Positions 11,459-22,600 of a stretch of 64,000 nucleotides of DNA are shown here, in pieces. Position numbers and translations under genes: made by a program. The notes under the pieces were generated by a model, which did no database searches, was not told the DNA's origin, and worked only from the letters and a program-made list of their open reading frames with translations. The first letter of the stretch is position 1, and every line of letters starts with the position of its first letter. The stretch covers positions 558,001 to 622,000 of the forward strand of contig NC_079884.1 in the NCBI RefSeq assembly GCF_029227915.1, given 5' to 3'. The stretch comes from Hydractinia symbiolongicarpus. Its lineage: Eukaryota > Cnidaria > Hydrozoa > Anthoathecata > Hydractiniidae.

Positions 11459-13461
11459 CTAATGTCTTTCTCCCTTATATGACGCGTGGCGGAAGCAAGG
11501 TTTCAATCAGTCAGTATTTTATCCATAAATTTAATAAAAATGGCAGCAAAAGATTTGAAAAGAAAGGAAAATGACAATTCTTGAAAACGCATTTCAGTTA
11601 CATGTGGTACATGTTCAGTCACATCCTCTGTGTGTCATTTTGCTACGGTTATAGTCAGCATGTGTGACAATGAGTATGGAAGGCAGCGTATATACCAAGG
11701 TTCTTATTTCATTTTGTAACGGGCCAATCCTATTTTTAAAACTTGAACAACTTAGCTGACACCAGATGTGTGACATCCTTTAACTTCCCTGATAACAATT
11801 CATGATAGCATAATTAGTTACACGTTTCACACTGAGCTTTGAATAATCATTAGAATAAGCTTAAATTTTATATAGAATCTTGTAGGAAGAAAGACAGAAT
11901 CTACCAATAATTACATATGCTACACCAGCAGTCGGTTGCCTTCAAAGTGATTAGCTAGCTAGCTGGGATTAAAAAAGGTTAAATAAAGGCTACAGGTTAA
12001 ACGAGCTAGTTTTAGCTTCACATAGTAAAATCAGTAAAACAAGATGTATGTTGTACTTGAAAAGGAATATTTATCTCACCCATTAGCTTTTGCTCGTTTC
12101 TTTTTGCGTGAAAATTCATAGACGAATGAAACGATGTTTTTGACAGAGCACTGCACTGGTAAATAACGAATGCACTGGTAGACGAATAATCGCATTTTTG
12201 CTATAGAAAAACGGAGGAAAACGTCTTAACCAATATACTCTCTCCATAAACAGACCACAATAATTAAAAATCTTAAAATGGGTGGGACTTTGCTAAGAAG
12301 AAAAGATTCCAGTGCATTTTGGATCTTGTGTTTATAAAAAGCTATAAAATTCATTAATATAGCAATTGTATCCTATATATGACCTTGCGTGTACAAACTC
12401 CGGAAACTTTTGTAAACATCGGAGAGTCATTTATAGATCAATAATCGTACGCGCTACACTGACGACAATGTAACATACAGGTTAAACTCATGTTTGTAAG
12501 TAAACAATATAACCTGTAAACAAATAAAATTATGTGCAAATAAAAACAGCAGCATACAGAAATTATTTCGTCAAAAAGTTTTTTTTTGAATAACACTAAG
12601 TCCCTAACTACGCATCAAAAAATAAATAAAACTAATTAATTAATGCATGGGCGTATCTTTTATACCTTCATGATTGATGTAACACATCCTGTGATGGCAT
12701 GCTACACATAGTAGCTCATTACCTGTATGGGAGGACTACACCCAACAATGAAAAGTAAAAGGAAAATAACAACAGTAAAAGAACTGATATAAATGAACAC
12801 AACCTTTAAATTATTAGGGGAGCCTCTCTCGATTGGTAGGTCTGAAACAGGACTCTAATACCCACTCAAAACGTCATTCTTCTGCAGAAACTGAAGTGAA
12901 CGCAGATGACTCATAAATAGAAATATGATAAATAATTATTGTATCAAAAAATCGATTTTTTATTAGCCATTTATACTAAAGAAACGACGATGCTTCCAAT
13001 GGTGAAACTATTTATTTATTTTTCGAAAGGGACTTTATCCAAATAACATTTTTTTCTGATCGGTATATCACACCTTCAAATTCAATAGGAGTTGCGAGTG
13101 AATTTTTTTGACACTTATCATCCTCTTGGGTATAATTTTTGCTTTGATTTCTATGGTATACCCAGTCACGTCCTTATGAATAAGGAAAACATTTTGAATA
13201 TTCATCGCCTTGGAATTGTCAAAGTATCACCCTCTTGTATGAATGTATAAACTTTGATTTACTATCGCTGAAAAAAGGTATACCGTCAAATTAACTACAA
13301 TTTTACAGCGTACGTGCTGGAGTTAACAACCTGCGATAGCACAATTTGAATCTAACCAGCAAAAATGATTTCTCAAAATAAAAATAAATAATTAGATATT
13401 TTTTTATTACTGATGAAGACTTGAAGCGGAAGTATATATAAACCAAAAAAATGTTTTTCTT
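11459..13461. other. Non-coding stretch, no gene recognised
   Basis: AT-rich DNA. There is a small duplicated phrase (GCACTGGTA followed by A/GACGAATA) around 12150-12190. I see no ORF with domain or splice-site support. Confidence 0.4.
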
Positions 13462-13857
13462 TTAAAATAAATTATTAAATAAATATAGATATAAAAAGTT
13501 AGGGTATGTTATTAAAATATTCATTCTCTTCGGAAGCTTCACTTGAAATACATCCTGTCTTAGCGTTCTACAAACTAACTTATCGTCAATATGAAAAGAC
13601 AGTACTACATCAAATCGTGGATTGAAGTTTTCCTTACAATATCCTTCTGGTTGCACTATGTGGAGACAACTCATTATTCGTACATCCTTGCTGAACGGTA
13701 CGATGTCCGTGTATTGCACGAAAGGAAAATAAAGTTACTTACCGAAGGTATTATATTTTGCAAGAATCTTAAATCTCTTTCTTCGTTTCAAAACAAGATA
13801 TGCGTTTGTCTTCGAAAGGATGTCAAGAAGGTTTAAATGAATGGAATCCCAACTCAT
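13462..13857 (-). pseudogene. Unidentified gene relic or two-exon gene fragment
   Basis: On the minus strand an ATG at 13857 opens a frame of about 38 codons (beginning MSWDSIHLNLL, ending AKYNTF) that reaches a strong donor (GTAAGT, GT at 13742-13741). The same frame continues past a TAA (13735-13737) into a further open stretch to 13462 with natural composition and a cysteine-bearing segment (IMSCLHIVQPEGYC). Codon use and residue mix look like real protein. However, I find no acceptor that restores the frame after the GTAAGT donor, so this is either a decayed gene or a gene whose next exon I cannot place. Family not recognised. The opposite strand is also partly open. Confidence 0.3.
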
Positions 13858-13939
13858 CAATATCTTTACACAGGTAAAAATAATTGTAGGCGCGCAAAAT
13901 CGTATCGTAATCTATGTTCAATCTCTACGTGCTTTGTAT

Positions 13940-14165
13940 CTATGGGTATCTGGTATGTTTTTCGCGTGAACTAAATTTCGCGAGTTTAGTGCAACAAAAT
14001 TTGTTACCTAGTTTTTAATATTTTTCAATAGCTTTTCAAGACATAAAGGGCTGCTAAGTGAAATTTTTGTAAATATTAGAAAAACATCCATATTTTGCGT
14101 GAATTAATTTTTGCGGGAACTAATTTTCGCGAAATCGACCCCGCGATAATTAATTTCCTTAAGGT
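13940..14165. repeat. TTCGCG-rich dispersed repeat fragment
   Basis: Contains TTTTCGCGTGAACTAAATTT, then TTTGCGTGAATTAATTTTTG and TTTTCGCGAAATCG phrases, the same vocabulary as repeats at 6.84-7.32, 3.65-3.98 and 15.5 kb. It is probably a fossil non-autonomous element or short interspersed satellite. No coding potential. Confidence 0.45.
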
Positions 14166-14433
14166 GCCAAAAAATTCAGCAGAAATGAGAAAAAATGTCC
14201 TCTTTAAAGATGCCTGACTCATGAATGTCTCTGCTAAGGAGACGTCCTGTTACGAAAGTTTCCGCCAATCCTATCTCAAAGTCGGTTACGTTTGACTGAG
14301 AAATTTGTATAGGCAAATACCTAAAATCAAGAGTTTATATAACACGTCGCAAAAAAATTCTGTATTGACTTTTTAGTATTTTCATTTAGAAAGTCTATTA
14401 TCCCAACGAAAGACGGGTCACACAAATTTTTAG

Positions 14434-14756
14434 ACCAATTACGATACAAACAAATCATTTGATGGAAACCTGGGTCAAACTGAAAAAAGAAGTGTACGCG
14501 ATTGTCAACAAAAAACCGCTATATACAATTGGACTTGTCAAAAAGAACATTGATCACTCGCTTATTGATCTACGGGTACATACCATCGTCACATACAGCA
14601 TTGGATTTATCTATTCACGTGTCCGACTCAAGAGACATCATGAAGAATAGCCAACTATGTCAGAGGTTCGACTACTTCACACGCGCAGATCGTATTGAGG
14701 AGTGCCAATGTCCGTTCTATATATGTGAAATTCGAGTCTTTGGACAGTTTTTTTGA
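14434..14756 (+). pseudogene. Discoidin (F5/8 type C) / F-lectin-like domain relic
   Basis: After an acceptor (AATTTTTAG, AG at 14432-14433) a frame reads TNYDTNKSFDGNLGQTEK. A one-frame shift in the A6 run near 14481-14486 then leads into the frame ending at 14756, which contains YIQLDLSKRTLITRLLIYGY, a cysteine-bearing middle and a C-terminal ICEIRVFGQFF. The layout DGN...C...(Q)LDL....I..L.IYG...C...(L)CEI.V.G is that of galactose-binding-like F5/8C or fucolectin domains. Expected residues between the last two cysteine segments (the GRYVR-type strand) are missing, and the frame is broken. It is therefore a decayed copy, or a real exon carrying a homopolymer error. Extracellular carbohydrate or cell-surface binding would be the ancestral role. 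Confidence 0.45.
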
Positions 14757-15685
14757 CGTCAATAAAGAAGCATTTATACAGTTTTTATACAAGTGCACAA
14801 ACAGAAATTTAAACATAACACATAGATATCATACATAAGACTAGCTTTCGTACTTATTTTTTGGAAAAATATAATCCTACAAATTACCAATGCAAACAGA
14901 TTACTAAAAATTCTAGATCTAGCAATTTATAAGATGCAGAGTTTTCTTTTCTGGAGATTTTTGCACGCCAATCATTGCTGCGTATATAAATATACATAAA
15001 TATTTAAAGACAAAATTTGCACAGTTCCAATGCAAAATATATTTTTTTCGTGTGTAGTACAATTTCAGGCTTGCGAATTCAGGCCCTATTTGCGATAAGT
15101 AAATACCCGCGAAATATATTTTAGTATACCATACGCGGAATGGTTTCAGTATACCTCGAATCTTTTCACATTTACAATTTTTATTTCTCGCTTCCAAAGC
15201 TTACGAGAAGTTTTGTGATAAATTAAGTAGATAAGAAGGAATCCTATCTCAATTTTTTTCTTTGTTTGGTTTTCTATTTTTCCGACAGGTGGCGGGTGGG
15301 ATCATCCTTATCGTTTAAAATTTCGTGCTATGATTGTTAATAAACAATTTAAAAATCAATTCAAAGTGATGTGGTTATTTATCATTGCTGGCATTTTATG
15401 GTAACTTTTACACACTATTTTAAGGCTATCTCGAACAATAATAATCAACACCTGTGCTATCACAAAATTTACTTCTGGGGGTAAATCCATTAAATGATCA
15501 TTCGCGAAAATATTTTACGGGAAAATTTTAAACAGGCTATTCGCGAAAGTTTCTTTCTTTAAATTCATTGTTCTCTTTACCATAAAAAGAGAGTAGAAAG
15601 TCCCCTTTACCTTTTCAACATTTAGACGGAATTTTCACAATATAGCTTGATTGCTATTATATGAATAAACGTGATGCAAGTTAAA

Positions 15686-16325
15686 GGCTGGGTCCATGGT
15701 GCCAATTTTTTCATGCGCATGCAATGTCACGTTTGTTGGAAAAAAGCAGCAAAATACATGCAACAATACTTAAAACCTCTGAGAAAAGGGAGAATTATAT
15801 GGCAAATTTAATACGCCTGTTAGAACAGATGAATTCTAGATATATATTTTATAGAACATAACATAGTATATGATGCCTTCTGCAATTTCATTGGATAAAT
15901 AAGCAAAAAAGAGAGAGAGTTGGCAATCCGCTAACTAACTGATTGGTGAAAATTTTTAGATTTGATAAAGACATTCAGATCTATGTTAGAAAATATAGCA
16001 AAAATATTTTCACCTGTGTTTCTCTTTACCTGCCTTTCTTTATTTCTATTCTGTATGAAATTCTGCGGGCATAGGTTACAGTATCTTTTATTATAATGAT
16101 AATAAAAGATACTGTAACCTATGCGCCACGTGTAGCATTTTAAAATTTCTGCTTCATGATGCATGCAGTACTAAAAAAAATGTTGCAACAAGTTTTTATG
16201 TCGATTTTGCTGCAGTGCATAAAAAGAGATTATTGCTGGTGTCACGGTGTATTTTTGCTCGGGCCTGGAATGCAACAAAATCGCATTCGCATGCGCATGA
16301 AAAATCGCACCGTGGGCACAGCGCT
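15686..16325. mobile_element. MITE with degenerate terminal inverted repeats and a central hairpin
   Basis: The left end (from 15687) reads GCTGGGTCCATGGTGCC and runs on to CATGCGCATGC. The reverse complement of the right end (to about 16324) reads GCTGTGCCCACGGTGCGATT and also runs to CATGCGCATGC. The two ends match for about 45 bp with substitutions and an indel. Internally there is a perfect 25-bp hairpin at 16069-16124. No transposase. No clear target-site duplication, so the superfamily is undetermined. Confidence 0.65.
16069..16124. repeat. Perfect 25-bp inverted repeat with 6-nt loop
   Basis: Left arm 16069-16093 and right arm 16100-16124 are exact reverse complements (arm starts GCATAGGTTACAGTATC), separated by TAATGA. 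It could form a stable cruciform or a hairpin RNA. It sits within the MITE. Confidence 0.95.
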
Positions 16326-16665
16326 TCAGAATTTAAATGCTTAAGAAGTCCAATGGTTGAAAAAGCATTTTTAAATTTCTAGATTTGCTGCGAAAAGGAA
16401 CTGATTAAGAATTCAGAAAGCGTAAAACAAGTCAGTTGGACAAAATGTCAACTAAACATCATGTTTAAATGAAATAATCAGCATTTCTTCTAGGCAACAG
16501 CTCTGTCGAAATAAAATTCTTTTTACTAATTTTTTTAATATTTTAATTCAAGTTAATGGTTAAAAGCACCTATAACTTTAGCCCAATATCTTTTGTAGAA
16601 GAAATGATAAGTGAGCAGAAAACAAAACAAAAACAAAACAAAATAAGAAAAATCTTTTAACTCAG

Positions 16666-19600
16666 CTATTGTATTGTGGAATCGGTCAGTTTCACAATAT
16701 TATCAGTATATTCATTCCTCGTCAATGCACGGTTTGACAGTTTAATACATTTGAATGAATGGTGTGGTGGTGTGAGATCTTCAGTATTTTGTAGTGATTG
16801 AAGAAGGATCCAAATAACAGCTGGTCGGTAGCAGTAAAATTTGCGCAGCGTTTGCAATGCCACCTGTACAAAAACGAAACAAAAACTGTTTAGGTAGCGT
16901 ATACATACCTTCTTCTAAAGCCAAAAAAATAGAATGTGATTCTTGTCGAAGTTAGTTAATGCAAGAATCATTGAAATGAAGTCTTCATTTTAATCGATCA
17001 ACCTTTATTCCTTGCACATAATTATATTTAGTTTTAGAAAACCTTCAATATTGGTATTCGCTTCACTGCGTACAAAGACTTTTTTCTTAAATATCGTGTC
17101 ATACCCTCGTAAAAAAATATTAACTAAATTATATCGTGAAACTGATCGGAAATTCGCATTGAAGCCAAATCGCAGTAGTAGAGTATACAATTACTGCATT
17201 TATAAACCGGTAACATACCTCTTGTATGGCTTCGTGCAAACGACAGTTGATGTAACGCGCGCAAACAGTAGCAACATCGCAAAATACTTCTTTCGATACT
17301 TCAAGTGTGGGCACAATATCACCAAGATAAGACAACAGCTTTTGCTGAACTCGATGTAACTGCGTAAACTTTGATCTGTCCTTCGTAAAGATCTTACTAT
17401 TAATATCTAAGAAATTAACTGCAGATGGAAGAAATTCTGTTGTCATTCTCTTACGCAGAAAGTCACCAGAGTACTTGACCATAACATTAATTGCTTCTAA
17501 AGTTTTTAGCACAATAACCTGCAAAAGTAAAGTTAGAAGGTACCGTATCATGTTTCATGCAGAGATAATATTTCAATTTATGTGAGCGGAATTTTAAAAA
17601 AGATAAGGGAAAAAAAGGCCCGTAATGAGAACTACCTGATCTGTATCCTTCATTCTTCGAATGATAGCTGGCCATAACTCATGAAGGGCGGGTAACAAAT
17701 CATCTTCTCTCTGGCGTAACGCCGTAACTCCCTGTACGATGACATCAAGTGTCTTCAATTTGATACTATCGTTAACCGCAGCAATGTATGTAACACATTT
17801 CTTTAGGGACTACACACGAAAGACACGACATATTAAGAAAACTCTGAAAGGCCGAGTGAATTTCGCTCATCGTTACGATTAGGGCGAGCAGTGCAGTTGC
17901 TTCAAATGAGCAACATTTTTGAAAAAAATAATTATTCAATGTGTACATCGCCTTAAAATAGGCAATCTTTGAAAGTATCCACCTATTCCAACAATAAATA
18001 TTATACCGCACGAAGAATTAGTTTTGCAAGGTAGTTAAATACAGTAGACTCCCGTTAACCGGGACTCTTAGGTGAGTGGGAAAAGTGTCCGATTTACCAA
18101 ATGACTCAGTAAGTGTAACGTCCAACATATCGATAATAATCATGTAAAAAAACCACTTAAAAAAATCTCATGTGCATTAATATGTCGAATGTTCTTCGTC
18201 TGATTTAATCTCAAAACAACCTTAGTCATCTTAATAGAAAAATTTCGAAACAACAAAGTTCTAGACATCTGACGCAATCGAATGGTCTACCTTATAAGTG
18301 CTGCGACTAAAGCGAATGACTTTAGCCTAATAAAGAGAATTTAAGGGAATTGAAAATCAGTCTTTTATCCAGGGTGCGAGTTAGCGAGATTTACTTTACG
18401 AATAAAACATTTTGTACTTTTATGTTAGCAACAACGATAGACTTTTTTTGCTCTCAGTAATTACATGATTTTCCGATATGCAGTATGTCCAGCTACAGCA
18501 ACAAAGTAATGAAACGCCTACTAAAAATCCCTATCAATGACTTTAACGTTGTCTGAGGATGCCAGAAAAATGTCGCTGTGATTGAAATAATTTGCACTGC
18601 GTAAAACCAACATTGGCAAGGGAAAAGGCGGGATAACGGCCAAGTGGAGAGAGTATTAATATTTTCTAGGTGTTTTATTATCCACGATTGTAGTTCCACA
18701 AGCTTAAACCAATTACGCTATGTAATGATTTTAATGGTTCGTCGTAAAAACAGAACAAAAAAAAAAAAAAAAAAAAAAATTGAGACTAAAAGACATAACA
18801 TTGGTTCGATTGGACGATTTAATAGATACCAAAGATACCAAAAATTATTAGCTATGATCAGTGACATGGAAGGATTTGGTAAAGTGAAAAAATGCAAACA
18901 TTTTTATTTTATTTTTTTGCCAGCTCTCTACCATCTGGAATGAGGAATGCAGATTTCAGAAAGTACACATCATCATATGGATTAATTAAAACTCTGTAAT
19001 GGGCGCCATTACAAAAAAAACTTAAAACTATTTTAATCACCTACGTACTTTAACAACCACTTGATAATGAAGCGGTGTCTCCTTCGGCTTTTCTTCTTCT
19101 TCATTTTCTTGAACTCCACCATTATCTTCAACACCAGGATATTCATTGTCACTCTCATCTTCACTGTCACTCACATCTCCTGCAGCTAGCAAAGACAGTC
19201 TGCAATACTCTTCGAAGAAATCTTTTATTGATACATTGTCGTTGTAAATACTTGTAATATTTTCTTTCTAAGATGAGGGAAACACGCTGCAAGGACATTA
19301 GAACATTAGCATGTATTATTAAAGAGGTTTCACATCTTAATAAGATACGGCAATACTGACGGATTTTAGATGTTTAAAACAGAATTACCCGTTTTTATGG
19401 AACTTTCACGGGATCTAATTGTAGATACTCAAACTTGAATATAAGGAAAGTTGATTTTGCATTTATGGAATTTTTTGTGTTTGTGTAGCTATCGCATACT
19501 TATTTTGGCCTGAGAACTGAGTAAATGTCCAAATTAAGCAAAGCACAAGCTACCAACTCTTGAAAAAAAGGCGGTACACATTGGTTTACGGCTTATTAAA

Positions 19601-22600
19601 ACAAGGCTTTGTATTAAACAGGTACTGGCCAGTTTGGAAAGCTATTATTAAAATGGCAACATAAAACTTGAAAACGTAAACAAATAAAAAACATATTTTC
19701 ACATCTAAAACTATCTTTTTGTTTTAATTCACTTAACAATGATTCGAATCTGTTTTGTGTACTTACAACAGTTTAAAATCGAACGATCTTTACTTAGAAC
19801 AGTATCAAAATCGAACATGCATTATTTTCTTCCTTGGTGACCTGGAAATAGTAACTTAAATGTAGCTTTGTTGTTTTTTGGTTAACAAAAGAATATTCAT
19901 CTTAAGATAAGATGCAGTCAGGTAATAAAACGGACGCTGACCGATTTTGATGTTACCCTGTGAAATACAATGCCCTCGGCTTTGTATAAGATAATAGATA
20001 TATTTTCACTAAACAGGCTGTATTTCATTCGCGTAATTTTCAGACAGACGGTTTATTTATGCTTAAATTTTTCAATCTCAGTGGTGAATTAAAAGAACAT
20101 TACATAATCACAAGCGCACCTAAAATAAACGCTTGGTGATTTAAAAGAAAAAGTTTCTTAACATTTTTCTCCTTTCGCACAGATATCTGATATAAGAAAA
20201 CATGGTGGCGAATAAAGGCCGTTTTCCACTTCAAGAAAATTTCCCAATTGCGTATATTTCAATATAGAAAGGAAACACACTTTGCGTAATTCTCACGAAC
20301 TAAAATAATCTGACTTTGCTAAATAATTTTTTACATGTTTTTGTGCATAGAACGCAAAGTAAAAATTGAACTCGATTCTACTTTCTCTGGTACGAAACGG
20401 TCAAGAAAATTCTCCATCCACCGGATGTGAACATTTTAAGTACGTTCTGCGGAAATTTTTCTTGAAGTGGAAAATAGCCTTAAAGGTGACCTGGAAAAAA
20501 TCGCTACAATATTTTTTGGACCTTAACCACCAGTAGCAGTAATAAGGATTCAAGAATTTTGACAAGAAATAAATCTAATACTTGTGATGGTTTCGAGTAC
20601 ATGTTTAAATATTTAAACAAGAAAACAAGTCACTATTCATTAATGATGTAAACGTTTATTAATTCTGTATGAAGGTATTTATAAAAAGAATCGCAACCAT
20701 AATTATTTTCTTTTTTATTAAAAGCAACTTGTTAATCGCCCTCATGTTATTTTGCTTTCGATTTAAATTCCCCCCTACTAACTAATACAAAAAGAACTAG
20801 CGAAATAAATGTGTGTAATTTTTAAGCGTAAATATTCCGCCCGCCTTTAAAATTTACACGGCCTTCATGCTTCATTCATAATTGACAGTTTTCAATACGA
20901 TAACGCGCAAGACATCCAAGATAACTATGGCGACTACAATTTTCCATCAGAAGTTAAATAATTTGAAGAACAAATTGATTTTATAAAACAAATCGCTTTA
21001 CCTTAGAGTCCAATGTTCCTGGTTTTTCCATACATTCATTGTTATGAGCAGAGCTGAAGTCATTGGTATACCACTTATTAACAGCAACCGCAAAACATTT
21101 TAACACATTCAGCATTTCTTCAGCTACTTCATCTTGGTAATCATCTAAAACTCTAAATACATCTCCAACTGCATCTGCTACGATCACCATCATGTCCTTG
21201 CTACAAAACCGCAAAACAACGCAGAGAACAGCAGGCGCTGCTGAACCATGAACCAAGTGCCGAAACTGCATCGTAACTGAGTTAATCAAATAGTCTGCAT
21301 TTATGAGTATCAAATCTGAAATATTCTCGTAATTACAAAATGTAACAATATCAGTTAAAGTTTCCATTGCTGTCTCACTTACAGCCGCGTTGATGCTCCC
21401 AATCTTCTCCAAGACAGGGTATAACGTATTAATCAACAAGACATTAAAATTCGTCCCCAACACTTCTGCACATACACCAATCCCCTCTAATAGCAAACAG
21501 ATAATTTGTATATTGTTGTGAAGGGTTTCAAAAGATATTGAAGAATATGTAGAATGCATTGCCAAGTCATTATCGTCTTCATAGGACAGTGTTGGGAAGG
21601 GATTGGCAGGACTGTTTCTTCTGTATGATAAGTGTTTGTTTGTAACTGGTAACTTCCAGAGGTTATCTTCCAGGTATGCTTCTACGAGCATCTCACTGAT
21701 GGATGAAAGGTCCAGTTCTAAAACAAAACCACGGTTGTCATATTTTCAATTTTCACATCATTCTAAAACATTCAGGAGATTTACTTTCTCTAAGGTGCAG
21801 GCAGACTCTCATAACGCACATGAAATATTTTTATATAAAGTTGTACAAAAGAAAAATCGCATGCGACTAATAATAATTTTTCCTTAATTAACACTTTTAT
21901 CTACCTCTGTCATATTTAGTCCTTCTGCTTCATCTCCTGGACTTTTCGTAGCCCTTTTATGTAACTCATAACCAAATTTACTGATCGCTATTAAACATTT
22001 ATAGTCATATACACAGTGTTACAGTCACATAACACTATATATACTAAGTCAAAGAAGATTGCCAAAGAATCCAAAGAAACTTACTTACCCCTGTTACCTT
22101 TGCAGCTAAGTATAAGCTCGTTAAGCACTAAGATTACTTCTGCTCTGTATATAGAACCTACTCGACACTCCTCCAAAAGATAATCGGAAAGTACATAGAC
22201 ATCTCCATGGCGTGCAAGCAAACGTATTATATCTTTTATTGTAGTAAGGATCTTGATGTTATTGAACAGTTTGAAGTGCTTTCTATTTATTTTATGATTG
22301 ATGGAAGTTTCACTGACGTCAATGGCAAGTTTCTTTATATCAGTTTTTTCTTCAACAAGATTAATGTTAGAGTGATCCAATTTTAAAACCTACAAGTGAG
22401 AATCAGAAGCTATTTTGAACAGATGCAATTATTTCCACATCATTGCTTCTACCAATTTAACAGAGTACAGAGTACATTTTTTCCCAAAGCACATATACGG
22501 AATGAAGTAATGGAAAAATCAATATCTAAAATGAAACCATTTTTCCGTCCTGACTATACGTCAGTAAGGATTAAATGCTAAATTTAAAGAAGAAACAACA

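Noticed and set aside
21902-21945. Possible extra micro-exon of TTI1 between exons 3 and 4
   Set aside because: It looks coding (DEAEGLNMTE) and is followed by GTAGAT, but no choice of donor and acceptor keeps the frame into exon 4. The direct exon 3 to exon 4 join does.
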